Assembly (NCBI GenBank): GCA_964637165.1
Contig: CAZWVI010000010.1
Span: 20,695 to 84,694 of the forward strand
From: CAZWVI01 sp964637165
GTDB taxonomy: Bacteria > Planctomycetota > UBA1135
Reading direction: 5' to 3'
DNA length: 64,000 nt
The notes beneath the pieces were generated by a model that made no database searches, was not told where the DNA came from, and saw only the letters and a list, made by a program, of their open reading frames with translations. The position numbers and the translations under genes were made by a program. Of the stretch, positions 25,252 to 35,445 are shown one piece after another. Numbering within the stretch: position 1 is the first letter of the stretch; every line of letters begins with the position of its first letter.

Positions 25252-26415
25252 ATGTTGCGCTCTATGTTTGATAAGCTCGCGCCACTTTTTGAAAAAGGTG
25301 GCAAATTTGAAAAGTATTACCCGCTCTTTGAAGCAGGTGAGTCTTTTATCTACACCCCCGCCAAGGCCACCCACACTGGTCCTCATGTTCGCGATGGACT
25401 TGACCTAAAACGCGCAATGATGACGGTGGTAATCGCCCTCATACCTGCGACCTTATGGTCACTTTATAACGCTGGGATGCAGGCGCAAATCGCCAGCGGG
25501 GTTTCACCTGACGCGATCCAATGCACCAGCGCATTACTGGACGGCCTCTTAATCTTCATGCCGATTTACATCGTCACGATGGCCGCTGGTGGAATGATTG
25601 AAACAATCTTTGCAATCGTGCGCAAACACGAAATCAATGAAGGCTTCTTGGTGACTTCACTGCTGTTTCCATTAATTGTCCCGCCGAGTATCCCACTCTG
25701 GCAGGTGGCGCTTGGAATTGGCTTTGGAGTGTTGGTCGGCAAAGAAATTTTTGGCGGAACCGGAATGAACATTCTCAACCCCGCGCTTACTGGTCGCGCC
25801 TTCTTGTTCTTCGCCTACCCGGGACAAATTTCTGGCGACGAAGTTTGGGTCGCTGGCAAAGAGCAATGGGTAGACGGCTTTTCTGGCGCCACCCCATTGG
25901 CGAACTTCTACACTGACGGCGCCGGCGCACTCACCGACTTAAATTGGATGGACGCTTTCATCGGCAGTATTCCTGGTTCAATGGGAGAAGTCAGCACGCT
26001 CGCTTGTTTAATCGGCGCGGTCATCTTAATTATTTCCAAAGTTGGATCATGGCGCATCATGGCCGGCTCGCTAATCGGTTTGATTGGCATGAGTTACTTA
26101 CTCAACTGGTTGTCGCCAACACCCGAACACTACATGGCAATTCCATGGCACTGGCATTTGGCGGTTGGCGGTTTTGCTTTTGGCGCAGTCTTTATGGCCA
26201 CCGACCCCGTTTCTGCAGCGCAAACCAATCGTGGCAAGTGGATTTACGGTTTCATGATTGGATTGTTATGCGTGTTAGTGCGCGTGCTTAACCCCGCCTA
26301 TCCCGAAGGCATGATGCTCGCCATCTTGTTCATGAACATTTTCGCACCAGTCATTGACTACTACGTAGTTAAAGCAAACATTAAACGCCGGGAGCTTCGC
26401 TGTGGAATTCAGTAA
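25252..26415 (+). CDS. nqrB: Na+-NQR subunit B
   Basis: 387 residues from the ATG at 25252, one base after the nqrA stop, with a strong ribosome binding site (AAGGAGGG) upstream. About nine to ten membrane segments. Thr214 in DGFSGATPLANF is the site of covalent FMN attachment by ApbE. KEIFGGTGMNILNPALTGRA and ATDPVSAAQTNRGKW are typical of NqrB/RnfD. The subunit carries FMN and riboflavin and forms part of the Na+ path. The end overlaps nqrC by 14 bp. Confidence 0.96.
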   Translation: MLRSMFDKLAPLFEKGGKFEKYYPLFEAGESFIYTPAKATHTGPHVRDGLDLKRAMMTVVIALIPATLWSLYNAGMQAQIASGVSPDAIQCTSALLDGLLIFMPIYIVTMAAGGMIETIFAIVRKHEINEGFLVTSLLFPLIVPPSIPLWQVALGIGFGVLVGKEIFGGTGMNILNPALTGRAFLFFAYPGQISGDEVWVAGKEQWVDGFSGATPLANFYTDGAGALTDLNWMDAFIGSIPGSMGEVSTLACLIGAVILIISKVGSWRIMAGSLIGLIGMSYLLNWLSPTPEHYMAIPWHWHLAVGGFAFGAVFMATDPVSAAQTNRGKWIYGFMIGLLCVLVRVLNPAYPEGMMLAILFMNIFAPVIDYYVVKANIKRRELRCGIQ

Positions 26416-27160
26416 TAAATACACCGCCGGTTTCGCACTGATCATCTGTTTAGTTTGTTCATTGCTAGTATCGGGCTTCGCGGTCGGTTTAAAAGATCGC
26501 CAAGTTGCCAATCAACGCCTCGACAAACAACGTAACATTTTGGTTGTCGCTGGCCTTGCTGAAACATCTTCAGTTTCTCGCGAGCAAGTTGAAAAATTGT
26601 TCAATGAAATTAAAACCTATAAAGTTAATCGCCTAAGTGGTGCGATTGAAGGTGAAGCCATTTTCGGCGAATACGATGTAGTCAAGGCTGCAAAAGATCC
26701 TAGCCAAGCTGAAACAGGCATCAAAAACAAAGCTGGGGTAAGTTGCTTGCCGAACACCCTGGAGGTTTACCAAGTAACCGCCAAAGGCAAAGAATGCTGG
26801 ATTCTGCCGATTTGGGGCAACGGGCTTTGGTCTACCCTCTACGGCTACATTTGCCTCGAACCTGACTTCAACACGGTTAAAGGAATTACTTACTACTCGC
26901 ACGGAGAGACCCCCGGTCTTGGCGGAGAAGTCGACAACCCCAAGTGGAAAGCACTTTGGAGTGGCAAACAAATCGATGCCGACCAAAACGGTCCAGCCTT
27001 AACCGTGGTTAAGAAAGGACAAGTTAAAGATTCACTCCACCAAGTTGATGGTTTATCCGGCGCGACAATTACCAGCGTCGCGGTTGGCCACATGATTCAA
27101 CTATGGTTTGGCGACCTTGCTTATGGACCATTCCTAAACTCACAAAAGGCGGCAATGTAA
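26402..27160 (+). CDS. nqrC: Na+-NQR subunit C
   Basis: 252 residues starting at a GTG (26402) inside the nqrB end. One N-terminal membrane helix ([20 protein letters not shown]), then a soluble FMN-binding domain with [21 protein letters not shown] and the flavinylation site [11 protein letters not shown] (Thr222). It carries the second covalent FMN and passes electrons inside the complex. The stop overlaps the nqrD start by one base. Confidence 0.96.
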   Translation: MEFSNKYTAGFALIICLVCSLLVSGFAVGLKDRQVANQRLDKQRNILVVAGLAETSSVSREQVEKLFNEIKTYKVNRLSGAIEGEAIFGEYDVVKAAKDPSQAETGIKNKAGVSCLPNTLEVYQVTAKGKECWILPIWGNGLWSTLYGYICLEPDFNTVKGITYYSHGETPGLGGEVDNPKWKALWSGKQIDADQNGPALTVVKKGQVKDSLHQVDGLSGATITSVAVGHMIQLWFGDLAYGPFLNSQKAAM

Positions 27161-27783
27161 TGGATAAGAAAACCAAAAAAATCCTGGTTGATCCACTGCA
27201 CATCAACAACCCGATTACCTTGCAGGTTTTGGGGATTTGCTCAGCGCTAGCAGTAACCACCAAATTGGAAACTGCACTGGTGATGTCAGCAGCGTTGACT
27301 TTCGTGCTGGTGTTCTCAAACATGGCGATTTCGGCAATCCGCAATCGTATTCCAAGTAGCGTGCGCATCATTGTGCAATTGGCAATCATCGCTTCCCTGG
27401 TTATTGTTGCCGACCAAATCATGCGCGCCTTTATCTACGACGTATCGAAACAACTTTCGGTTTACGTTGGATTGATTATTACCAACTGCATCGTAATGGG
27501 CCGCGCCGAAGCTTTCGCAATGGCTAACCCAGTTGGAAAATCAGCAATCGACGGACTGGGTAACTCTTTAGGGTACTCAGCAATCCTCATCATCGTGGCA
27601 TTCTTCCGCGAACTACTTGGTTCTGGAACTTTGTTCGGCATCGAAATAATGCAAACCGTAAACAACGGTGGGTGGTACCAACCAAATGGTTTAATGGTGT
27701 TAGCACCTGGTGCGTTTTTCATCATCGGCATCATCATTTGGGTGGAGCGAACATTCAGCCCCGAACTTAACGAGGAGGAATAA
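27160..27783 (+). CDS. nqrD: Na+-NQR subunit D
   Basis: 207 residues, six membrane helices. It begins [20 protein letters not shown] and contains [19 protein letters not shown] and [16 protein letters not shown], where the Cys residues in matching half-membrane helices (with NqrE) bind the intramembrane iron-sulfur centre. The start TAATG overlaps nqrC by one base. Confidence 0.96.
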   Translation: MDKKTKKILVDPLHINNPITLQVLGICSALAVTTKLETALVMSAALTFVLVFSNMAISAIRNRIPSSVRIIVQLAIIASLVIVADQIMRAFIYDVSKQLSVYVGLIITNCIVMGRAEAFAMANPVGKSAIDGLGNSLGYSAILIIVAFFRELLGSGTLFGIEIMQTVNNGGWYQPNGLMVLAPGAFFIIGIIIWVERTFSPELNEEE

Positions 27784-27785
27784 CA

Positions 27786-28397
27786 ATGGAATTAGTAAAC
27801 ATTTTCCTCAAGTCAATGTTCGTCGAGAACATGGCGCTGGCCTTCTTCTTGGGCATGTGCTCATTTTTGGCGGTTTCCAAAAAAGTGGAAACGGCGATGG
27901 GTCTCGGAGCAGCAGTCACCTTTGTACTTTTAGTAACTACTCCGCTAAACAATTTAATTTACACCTACTTACTTAAGGAAGGTGCGCTAAGTTGGATTGG
28001 CCCGCAGTTTGCCGAAGTCGATTTGTCCTTCCTTGGATTTATCGCTTACATCGCCACAATTGCGGCAATGGTGCAAATTGTTGAAATGACCGTCGACAAG
28101 TTCGCGCCCAAACTTTACTCAGCGTTGGGAGTTTTCCTACCTTTGATTGCGGTTAACTGTGCGATTCTAGGCGCGTCACTTTTCATGGCGCAACGCGAGT
28201 ACAACCTTGCCGAGAGTACCGTGTACGGCATCGGCTCAGGCCTTGGCTGGTGGATGGCCATCGTGGCGCTAGCCGCTGTGCGCGAAAAACTGAAATACTC
28301 CAACGTTCCATATGCCCTGCGAGGCCTCGGAATTACTTTCATGATTACCGGTCTAATGGCCATGGGATTCATGCTGTTTAGCGGCATACAACTTTAA
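27786..28397 (+). CDS. nqrE: Na+-NQR subunit E
   Basis: 203 residues, six membrane helices, homologous in inverted topology to Nqr[21 protein letters not shown] and [14 protein letters not shown] hold the Cys positions that with NqrD bind the membrane iron centre. A ribosome binding site GAGGAGG overlaps the end of nqrD. Two bases separate the genes. Confidence 0.96.
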   Translation: MELVNIFLKSMFVENMALAFFLGMCSFLAVSKKVETAMGLGAAVTFVLLVTTPLNNLIYTYLLKEGALSWIGPQFAEVDLSFLGFIAYIATIAAMVQIVEMTVDKFAPKLYSALGVFLPLIAVNCAILGASLFMAQREYNLAESTVYGIGSGLGWWMAIVALAAVREKLKYSNVPYALRGLGITFMITGLMAMGFMLFSGIQL

Positions 28398-28405
28398 GAG
28401 GCAAC

Positions 28406-29641
28406 ATGGACTACAACACTATTGGCTTAGGCGTTCTCATGTTCTCCATCGTCGTAATGGCGATGGTCGCGCTACTACTGTGGGCGAAAAGTAAATTGGT
28501 TCAATCGGGACCAGTTTGCATTACCGTAAACGAAGACGAAGATAAAGCGATGACTTGTTCGGCAGGTGGCAATCTGCTGACCACGCTGTCTTCGCAAAAG
28601 TTGTTCATTCCTTCAGCCTGTGGCGGTGGCGGCACTTGCGGCCAATGCCGAGTGCAAATCCATGCTGGTGGTGGCGATTTGTTGCCAACTGAAGAAGGTC
28701 ACATTACTCGCGGTGACGCTAAGGAAAATTGGCGGCTCGCTTGTCAGGTGAAAGTTAAAGAAGATATGGCCATCGAAGTTGAGCCAGAAATCTTCTCGGT
28801 GAAAAAATGGGAATGCGAAGTTATTTCCAACAACAACGTCGCAACTTTCATTAAGGAATTTGTGGTGCAATTACCCGAGGGCGAGAGCATTGACTACAAG
28901 TCGGGTGGTTATATTCAAATTGAAATCCCTGAGCACGATGTTAAATACGCCGATTACATTATCGGTGATGATTATCGTGAAGATTGGGACAAGTTTGACA
29001 TGTGGCGTTATCGGTCACTAACCGACGAGCAGTGCGAACGCGCCTACTCGATGGCAAGTTACCCAGCCGAGGGTAATCGCATTATGTTGAACGTGCGTAT
29101 TGCCTCGCCGCCACCGCGCGAACCTGAAGGGATTCCTCCGGGCAAGGGCTCGTCATACATCTTCGCGCAAAAACCTGGCGACAAAGTCACGATTTCTGGT
29201 CCTTACGGTGAGTTTTTCCTAAAGGACAACGATCGCGAAATGGTCTTCATCGGTGGTGGTGCCGGAATGGCGCCCATGCGCTCGCATCTCATGCACTTAT
29301 TCCGCACGATGGAAAGTGATAAAAAGGTCAGTTTCTGGTATGGCGCGCGTTCGCTACGTGAAGCTTTTTACGTGGATGAATTTGACGCGATTGCGGAGAA
29401 GTTCCCGAACTTCAATTGGAATTTGGCACTGGATAATCCGCTGCCCGAGGACAACTGGACTGGTTACACCGGCTTCATTCACCAAGTTCTGCTTAAAGAG
29501 TACTTGAACACTCATCCGGCGCCGGAAGATTGCCAATACTACATGTGTGGTCCGCCAATGATGAACAAGGCCGTGATTGACATGTTGATTAATCTTGGCG
29601 TTGAACCTGAAGACATCTTCTTAGATGACTTTGGCGGTTAA
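28406..29641 (+). CDS. nqrF: Na+-NQR subunit F (NADH-oxidising flavoprotein)
   Basis: 411 residues. One N-terminal membrane helix, then a 2Fe-2S ferredoxin domain with Cys72, Cys78, Cys81 and Cys113 ([12 protein letters not shown] and RLACQV). The FAD domain has [11 protein letters not shown] and the NADH domain has [14 protein letters not shown]. The C-terminal end [13 protein letters not shown] is the family's usual tail. It takes electrons from NADH and feeds the complex. Last structural gene; its end overlaps apbE by 17 bp. Confidence 0.96.
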   Translation: MDYNTIGLGVLMFSIVVMAMVALLLWAKSKLVQSGPVCITVNEDEDKAMTCSAGGNLLTTLSSQKLFIPSACGGGGTCGQCRVQIHAGGGDLLPTEEGHITRGDAKENWRLACQVKVKEDMAIEVEPEIFSVKKWECEVISNNNVATFIKEFVVQLPEGESIDYKSGGYIQIEIPEHDVKYADYIIGDDYREDWDKFDMWRYRSLTDEQCERAYSMASYPAEGNRIMLNVRIASPPPREPEGIPPGKGSSYIFAQKPGDKVTISGPYGEFFLKDNDREMVFIGGGAGMAPMRSHLMHLFRTMESDKKVSFWYGARSLREAFYVDEFDAIAEKFPNFNWNLALDNPLPEDNWTGYTGFIHQVLLKEYLNTHPAPEDCQYYMCGPPMMNKAVIDMLINLGVEPEDIFLDDFGG

Positions 29642-30692
29642 GACCTTGGCAATACTGGCGCTGCTGATGGCGGCGCCAGCATGTAGTGAGCAACTCGGCA
29701 AAAACCTCGCTGACGAAGGCGATGCGCAAATTGACGATTCAAGTCATCGCCTTACCGGACAAACTATGGGCACGGTTTGGCACGCGCGGGTGTGGTTGAA
29801 AGATGACGTATCAGCTGAACAAGTTCGCATAGCAATTGCTGCCGCAGTTGACGAGATAGATGCTTTAATGTCCACCTACAAAGATGATTCCGATTTATCA
29901 CGCTTCAACCGCGCGCCGGCCAATGTGTGGGTGGAAGTATCGCCACTAACTTTAGAAGTTGCCAAGCACAGTTTTGCGTTGGCCAAGCTAACTGACGGCG
30001 CTTTTGATCCGACTGTCATGCCTTTAGTCGATGCCTGGTCATTCGGCCCAGGACCACGCCGCACCGACGCGCCCAGCCAAGAACGAATCGCCTCCGCCCT
30101 AAAGTTAGTTAATTGGAAGTTGCTTGAGTATCGAGATACTCCCCCATCTCTGCGTAAAAAAATTGCCGGCGTTGAATTAGATTTTTCAGCAATCGCCAAG
30201 GGCTTTGGTGCTGATTATTCTGCGACTGCGGCGCGAACTGCTGGCGCGACTGCCGCCTTAATTGAAGTCGGCGGAGAGTTGGTGGTCTTTGGGCAAAAGC
30301 CTAGGCAACAAGCTTGGAAGGTCGCAATCGAAAGCCCTAAAGCTGGAGATGATTGGGGCGCAGAATCTCAAGTGCTAGCGGTTTTGCCGGCCCCATCAGC
30401 ACTGGCCACTTCAGGTAATTACCGCAATTGGCGAGAAGTCGATGGTGAAATAATTAGTCACACTATCGACCCGCGCAATGGTCTGCCGGTGCGCCATCAA
30501 TTAATCTCGGCTAGCATTCAAGCGCCCGACTGCATGACCGCTGACGCACTCGCCACCGCCGCCATGGTGCTTGGCTCAGACCAGACCCGCGAACTTTTAG
30601 AGCAACTCCCATCGGTGGAGTACTTCTTAATTATCAAACAAGGCGAGCACCTCACCACTGAGGCGAGTTCCGGTTTTCGCTTCGCCGAGTAA
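29625..30692 (+). CDS. apbE: FAD:protein FMN transferase (ApbE), lipoprotein
   Basis: 355 residues. The signal peptide ends in a lipobox (LLMAAPAC), so it is an outward-facing lipoprotein. Family motifs are [67 protein letters not shown] and [12 protein letters not shown]. ApbE moves FMN from FAD onto the Thr of SGAT motifs, here those of NqrB and NqrC in the same operon. The start ATG lies within the end of nqrF, so translation is probably coupled. Confidence 0.94.
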   Translation: MTLAVKTLAILALLMAAPACSEQLGKNLADEGDAQIDDSSHRLTGQTMGTVWHARVWLKDDVSAEQVRIAIAAAVDEIDALMSTYKDDSDLSRFNRAPANVWVEVSPLTLEVAKHSFALAKLTDGAFDPTVMPLVDAWSFGPGPRRTDAPSQERIASALKLVNWKLLEYRDTPPSLRKKIAGVELDFSAIAKGFGADYSATAARTAGATAALIEVGGELVVFGQKPRQQAWKVAIESPKAGDDWGAESQVLAVLPAPSALATSGNYRNWREVDGEIISHTIDPRNGLPVRHQLISASIQAPDCMTADALATAAMVLGSDQTRELLEQLPSVEYFLIIKQGEHLTTEASSGFRFAE

Positions 30693-30701
30693 GCCGAACG
30701 G

Positions 30702-31895
30702 CTACTGCACAATCGTCATAATCACCGCCGACAAGCGCGGGGAATTCCCAACGGTGCCGTCGAATTCATAGGCTTGCCACCAAATGCGGCCGCCGAGGTT
30801 GAGCGAATGCGGCGCGGTCACAGTTGCGGCTCCTTCACCATTTGCATCGAGTTGAAATGGGAAACGATTAGGTGCCATTGTGTGCAAACTAACCAGCGGT
30901 TTTTGCAATCCAAAATCGACACCGAGCAATGGTGCGTTGGTCACTCCAGGACCTGCATCTGAATAAACCGGCACAACTTTGTGGTTGGGATTTCCCATGC
31001 TGATTGAAAAAGTTACCGGCTGCCCTGGTGACAGAGTAGTAATTTGAAAATCAGAAAGGTCATCGCCAGAATTATTTGGGTCGGATTCACCGCTGTCCAC
31101 ACGACCGTTGGAATTAATGTCCTCAACGCCATCGGGAGTTCCGCCATCATCGCTATCGGTATCGTCGGGACCCGTGGTAGTACTTGGGTCTGCGTCTGGA
31201 ACAAACATAGCAAGGTCGGTTCCTGCGATGTTGTTGGCAGGGTCGCCCAGGATTGGGTTTGCTACTCCCGATTCGGTGCCGTCATTAATTCCATCATAAT
31301 CAGAGTCGGCGTTCAGCGGATCGACTTTAGGATTTCCGTATTCATCGCCATCCGATATTCCATCGTCATCACTATCGCGATCACGTTTGTCAGTACCAAT
31401 TTGATCTTCGCGGAAGTCGGCTAGACCATCTTGGTCGGTGTCATCGTCGGCGCGTAGATTGGGATCTGTTTCGCCAGCGTCAATTCGCCCATTGGAATTT
31501 AAATCTTCTTCGCCGTCGCTAATTCCTCCGCCATCGGTGTCGAAGGCGTTAACACTAGTAGTGGTACTTGGGTCAGCATCAGGAATGAATATCAAGGGGT
31601 CGGTACCCTCAATATTGTTATTCGGGTCTCCCGGCAAACCAGCGGCAAAGCCGCGTTCAGTTCCGTCTTGAATTCCATCACCGTCAGTATCAATTAGTAG
31701 TGGGTCAAGTTTAGGAGAGACATATTCTTCACCATCGCCAATGCCATCATCATCGGTATCTTGGTCAAGCGGATCGGTACCAGCCTGGATTTCCTTGACA
31801 TCAGCCAAGCCATCACCATCGGTATCTTGTAATGGAAGTTCACCAACTGTCGCACCGACGCTAGTTAGAAAAAGCAAAAAAAGCGTGTTAATCAT
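30702..31895 (-). CDS. Secreted thrombospondin type 3 repeat (calcium-binding) protein
   Basis: 397 residues. A signal peptide ([15 protein letters not shown]) is followed by Asp-rich TSP3 repeats of the form [20 protein letters not shown] block of about 130 residues occurs twice: residues ~24-150 and ~153-285 share the order DGLAD, DSDDDGIxDGxEY, PKxDPL, NDGTE/QDGTE, DPSTTT and SNGRxDxGExDPN. Each repeat binds Ca2+ in known families. The last ~110 residues form a separate beta domain ([20 protein letters not shown]) seen at the end of many planctomycete surface proteins. The stop is 9 bp from the convergent apbE stop. Confidence 0.8.
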   Translation of the reverse strand: MINTLFLLFLTSVGATVGELPLQDTDGDGLADVKEIQAGTDPLDQDTDDDGIGDGEEYVSPKLDPLLIDTDGDGIQDGTERGFAAGLPGDPNNNIEGTDPLIFIPDADPSTTTSVNAFDTDGGGISDGEEDLNSNGRIDAGETDPNLRADDDTDQDGLADFREDQIGTDKRDRDSDDDGISDGDEYGNPKVDPLNADSDYDGINDGTESGVANPILGDPANNIAGTDLAMFVPDADPSTTTGPDDTDSDDGGTPDGVEDINSNGRVDSGESDPNNSGDDLSDFQITTLSPGQPVTFSISMGNPNHKVVPVYSDAGPGVTNAPLLGVDFGLQKPLVSLHTMAPNRFPFQLDANGEGAATVTAPHSLNLGGRIWWQAYEFDGTVGNSPRLSAVIMTIVQ

Positions 31896-32030
31896 CTATT
31901 TGAAGGGGTTGGAGCAGTGGCCAACTAAATCAACCACTTCACTAACAATAATAACAGGTTTTTCAATCTGTGACAGAAAATATTTCGTCTCCTCAGCGTT
32001 GAAATTCTCCTCGTGGATAATCTTATCCAA
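31896..32030 (-). CDS. Possible small protein or gene remnant before the TSP3 gene
   Basis: 44 residues from a TTG at 32030, with AAGAG a few bases upstream. The product ends IIVSEVVDLVGHCSNPFK, and its TAG is directly followed by the ATG of the TSP3 gene. The open frame continues upstream to about 32090 (AWARFVVAKKSEELDK) but offers no better start. Composition looks like real protein: a charged helix, then a hydrophobic strand. No family is recognised. It may be a small coupled gene, a decayed gene, or chance. Confidence 0.3.
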   Translation of the reverse strand: MDKIIHEENFNAEETKYFLSQIEKPVIIVSEVVDLVGHCSNPFK

Positions 32031-32080
32031 CTCTTCGCTCTTTTTCGCGACAACGAAACGCGCCCACGCAGTTTGCTTAC

Positions 32081-32371
32081 TTAAACTTCAAACTCTGGCA
32101 CTGAGTTATCAGCTAATCTTGAATGTCCGGTGTGGTCCTTGAGCGCACGTTTTGGGTATCCAAGTTCGGCCATGCCAATCAGACCGGTGTCATCGTCAGA
32201 TGCACAAATATCGTTTTCCTTGCGGGCGCAACTACAGTCGCCCAATTCTTCACCGTTGGCGCCGACTCCGCCGCATGAGCCAGAGAGCCGACGCCCGGTA
32301 AAAACCACTCCCACCGCCATTGCAGCAATAGCTACCGCAAAGACTACAAAGGTGAGAATGAAGGTGGTCAA
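32081..32371 (-). CDS. nqrM: Na+-NQR maturation protein NqrM
   Basis: 96 residues. MTTFILTFVVFAVAIAAMAV is a single membrane helix, followed by GRRLSGSCGGVGANGE and a Cys-rich stretch (Cys33, Cys46, Cys48, Cys56). This is the DUF539/NqrM pattern, a small membrane protein needed to assemble the iron centre of Na+-NQR. Cys33 matches the key Cys of the family. The tail of ~35 residues after the Cys cluster is longer than usual. It lies 1.4 kb beyond apbE on the opposite strand rather than in the nqr operon. One base separates it from the chalcone-isomerase-like gene upstream. Confidence 0.88.
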   Translation of the reverse strand: MTTFILTFVVFAVAIAAMAVGVVFTGRRLSGSCGGVGANGEELGDCSCARKENDICASDDDTGLIGMAELGYPKRALKDHTGHSRLADNSVPEFEV

Positions 32372-32372
32372 A

Positions 32373-33116
32373 TTACTTGGCTAGCTTTTGCGCTCTCTTG
32401 GCGCGCGCCGCGTGCTCGGCAATTCGTGCACGACCGTTCGCGAAATCATCGCGCGCATCGTCGGCAACAGTGTCTTCACCAATCGCGGTGTCAAACAAGG
32501 CCACGCAAACGTTATGGGAAACAAGCTCACCAATAACTTTTCCCTCGTGGCGTACGGTCAACTTACCGCCTGGGTGCCATGCGAAAACTAATTCATGGCC
32601 ATCTTCAAGTTCTTTAGTAAACCAAGACTTTAGCTTTTTAAGTCCAGCCTCGCCAGCGGCGACCCGTTCTTCATTGCCCTTCTTAGCCTTACCTGCTTTA
32701 GCAAGATCGGCGAGTCGTGGTTCAAGTGAATCTTCAAATGCATCACCGATATCTTCACCATCTACGTCACGCACGAAGACCCAGCGCAAAGTTTTGGAGA
32801 AGTCGCCATTTAATAAGGCATCGTAGTACTTGTTATCCTTTTGAACTTTCTTAACTGAAGTGTCTTTCCACTTTGCCAATGCTTTGTTGGCGCCAATTGG
32901 GTCTACGTACAAACCAAGCGCGTAAACTTTAACGCGCAAAAATGTTTTGTCGCGGACTCCCACGCCCATCAAAGATTGAGCAGTTTTGGAACCCGGCCAA
33001 ACGGCAGAGTTGGCGAACTCGATATCGGTTCGCGGTTCAATGGTGACATCCTTAGCTTGCTGAGCAGGCGCAGCAAAAAGGGCAGGGGCAATGGCTAGTG
33101 CAAGTGTTGTAATCAT
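32373..33116 (-). CDS. Exported chalcone isomerase-like protein
   Basis: 247 residues. A signal peptide (MITTLALAIAPALFAAPA) is followed by a chalcone-isomerase-fold domain (Chalcone_3 type). Recognisable parts are the strand MGVGVRDKTFLRVKVYALGLYV, KTLRWVFVRDVDG and ELVFAWHPGGKLTV. Bacterial members bind lipids or have unknown function; true flavanone cyclisation is unlikely. A Lys/Ala-rich helical tail (RIAEHAARAKRAQKLAK) ends the protein. It is probably cotranscribed with nqrM. Confidence 0.78.
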   Translation of the reverse strand: MITTLALAIAPALFAAPAQQAKDVTIEPRTDIEFANSAVWPGSKTAQSLMGVGVRDKTFLRVKVYALGLYVDPIGANKALAKWKDTSVKKVQKDNKYYDALLNGDFSKTLRWVFVRDVDGEDIGDAFEDSLEPRLADLAKAGKAKKGNEERVAAGEAGLKKLKSWFTKELEDGHELVFAWHPGGKLTVRHEGKVIGELVSHNVCVALFDTAIGEDTVADDARDDFANGRARIAEHAARAKRAQKLAK

Positions 33117-33157
33117 GGGTGTTTCTCCAATTGGGAGTCGATTCAGAATAGGCTCCC

Positions 33158-34192
33158 CTACTCGAATTGTCGAACCAGAACCTTGCCAAAAACTTTACGC
33201 TCGCCAAGGTGACGATGAGCCTTTTCGAGGTCTGTCATAGCGAATTTCTGGTCAATAACGGGACAGAGTTCACCCTGCCAAATCAATTTAGCAACTTCGT
33301 GAAAATCCTGTATATCACCCATTGTTGAGCCGAGGATAGACAGTGATTTAAAGAAGATTGGGGCGAGATTCAACTTCATTTCTGCGCCCGAAGTTACCCC
33401 GCAGGTAACCAGCCGGCCGCCCTTAGCCAACAACCAAACTCCGCTCGGCAAGGTGTCAACTCCCACATGATCAACAATGATGTCAAAGTTTGCACCCCCG
33501 ACCCACTCTTTGGCTGCCTTTCGCCAATCCCCTTCACGATAGTTAACTCCAAAGTCGGCGCCGTTTGCAGCTGCCAAGTCTAACTTGGGTTGGCTTCCAG
33601 CCGTGACCATAACTTGCGCCCCAAAGTGTTTGGCGATTTGAGTCGCGGCCACCGACACTCCCGAACCTGCCGCGTGAATCAAGACCCGATCACCGGCCTT
33701 TATCCGACACCGCACCACCACCATGTGCCACGCTGTCAAATAAGTAAGCGGAAAAGCTGCCGCAACATCTAAGCCAATGTGTCCTGGAACTGGCAAAACA
33801 TTGCGCGCATTAACTACAGCAAACTCGGCATTGCCCCCGTCAGTTGTTTCGCCATAAATTCCATAACCTTTACACAAACTTTCATTACCAGCTTGACAAT
33901 GGCGACACTCACCGCAACTAAATCCCGGATTAACACAAACCGCTTGACCAACTTCAAGCCCCTCAACACCTTCACCAAGTTGAGAAATGTGCCCACTGAA
34001 ATCGCAACCTGGTGTAATCGGTAAAGGAAATTTATGACCAGGAACTCCACGGCGCACCCATGTATCTAAATGGTTTAGTGCACACCATGCGACCTTTATT
34101 TGCACTTCCCCCACTTTGGGAAGTGGAACCTCAATCTTTTCATGGCTTAAAACATCAAAGCCACCGTGTTCGTGAATTCTTACTGCGCGCAT
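33158..34192 (-). CDS. Zinc-containing medium-chain alcohol dehydrogenase/reductase
   Basis: 344 residues. MRAVRIHEHGGFDVL and PLPKVGEVQIKVAWCALNHL are the MDR opening. PGCDFSGHI is followed by a structural zinc loop with four Cys (SCGECRHCQAGNESLCKGYG). The cofactor site is VLIHAAGSGVSVAATQIAKH. The quinone-oxidoreductase-like start combined with a zinc lobe fits the general zinc-binding alcohol dehydrogenase group. The substrate is unknown and the reaction NAD(P)-dependent. Lies in a leftward group with the VWA gene, 9 bp downstream of it. Confidence 0.85.
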   Translation of the reverse strand: MRAVRIHEHGGFDVLSHEKIEVPLPKVGEVQIKVAWCALNHLDTWVRRGVPGHKFPLPITPGCDFSGHISQLGEGVEGLEVGQAVCVNPGFSCGECRHCQAGNESLCKGYGIYGETTDGGNAEFAVVNARNVLPVPGHIGLDVAAAFPLTYLTAWHMVVVRCRIKAGDRVLIHAAGSGVSVAATQIAKHFGAQVMVTAGSQPKLDLAAANGADFGVNYREGDWRKAAKEWVGGANFDIIVDHVGVDTLPSGVWLLAKGGRLVTCGVTSGAEMKLNLAPIFFKSLSILGSTMGDIQDFHEVAKLIWQGELCPVIDQKFAMTDLEKAHRHLGERKVFGKVLVRQFE

Positions 34193-34201
34193 GCGCTTAG
34201 C

Positions 34202-35398
34202 CTAGCGTAGCAAGACTAAATCACCATCATTTTGCACGGTTATTTCCTTTAATAAACGCCGTTGTGCTGGCCCTACGCCAATTCCAACCGCACTAATTCG
34301 TAAATTCAACCAACGATTTGCATTGCTTATTCCTAACGCGATTTCGCGAGGGTCGCGTTCGCCGACCGATGGCGCGCCATCACTCAACAACACGATTTCT
34401 TCAATAGGTGAAAACTCTAGGGCTCGTTTTAAGCCGCCAAACAAATCGGTGCCTCCATCAAAGTTGCGCGCCGCAGTCCATTGCTTGGCGCGTGCTAAAG
34501 ACGGTGAATTTCTTTCGAGCATTGCTGAGGACAAACAGCGCACCTCACTAGCAAAGCAAACTAATCCAAAACTTCCATTACTTGGCAAGCGCGGTAAAAG
34601 TTGATCGACTTCCTTAATCGCAATTTGGCCACGACTTCCAGGACCACGCTCCTCCATTTCGGCACCCATTGAGCCCGAGGAATCAAGTACAAAAACCACA
34701 TCCTTGCCATAAATCGGCAAGCCAAAATAGCTGACTGTCCATTCTTCATTTTCCTCGTCACTTTGTTCGCGAAAAAAAGGCGTGCCAGTTGCTTTGTGAT
34801 AGCGCATCCAATACTTCCAAGCTTTGGCATCGTTGGCCATTTTATACCCAGTTAAATCACGCAACATTTGGACCGCTTTAGATTCAGCCCGGCCACCTGG
34901 TTGAGCTTCAAGCACGCGAATTAAATAAGGAATGTCCGTAGAACTTACATCTAAGGCAATTAAATCTAAGGCCTCAAGTAGCAAAGCTCCCTCGGCGCGG
35001 CTTAATTGACGCAACGCCTCAACCCTTCCACGGGCACCGTGATGCCAAGCCATGCCACGCATCGCCGCAACTTTCACTTCCATTGGGACTTGCTGTTCAC
35101 GCAACACTTCGGCGGCGAATGACTCGCCTCCGTCCGGATCATTTATCACTCGCGCAAACACTGCCTCAGCCCGCAAATCGACTCTTCGCGTACGCAAATA
35201 GGGCTTTAGTGAATCTAACTCGAAGTCACGCAAATCGGTTAACTCGGCATAAACATCATTTTTCTCGCGGGCGCTGGCTGAACTGCGAGCCAGAACCTTG
35301 AACATCGCTGCGACACGATTTTCTTGCGCGGGGCTTGCAACTGGCTCCATTATGGGCAGCGCGCAGGTGCTCAACATGAGCAGGGTGGCAGTCAACAT
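34202..35398 (-). CDS. Exported von Willebrand factor A domain protein
   Basis: 398 residues with a signal sequence (LTATLLMLSTCALPI). The N-terminal half (about 40-190) is helical with HEAT-like repeats (EVKVAAMRGMAWHHGARGRV, LLEALDLIALDVSSTDIPYL). The C-terminal half is a VWA domain with a full MIDAS: DSSGSMG, Thr in GGTDLFGGL and Asp in LLSDGAPSVGE, so it can bind a divalent metal and a protein ligand. This fusion is frequent in planctomycetes. Its role is unknown. Confidence 0.78.
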   Translation of the reverse strand: MLTATLLMLSTCALPIMEPVASPAQENRVAAMFKVLARSSASAREKNDVYAELTDLRDFELDSLKPYLRTRRVDLRAEAVFARVINDPDGGESFAAEVLREQQVPMEVKVAAMRGMAWHHGARGRVEALRQLSRAEGALLLEALDLIALDVSSTDIPYLIRVLEAQPGGRAESKAVQMLRDLTGYKMANDAKAWKYWMRYHKATGTPFFREQSDEENEEWTVSYFGLPIYGKDVVFVLDSSGSMGAEMEERGPGSRGQIAIKEVDQLLPRLPSNGSFGLVCFASEVRCLSSAMLERNSPSLARAKQWTAARNFDGGTDLFGGLKRALEFSPIEEIVLLSDGAPSVGERDPREIALGISNANRWLNLRISAVGIGVGPAQRRLLKEITVQNDGDLVLLR

Positions 35399-35445
35399 TA
35401 TTTAAGATAGTAACGATTCACCATAGGCAACCATAAAATCCATTT

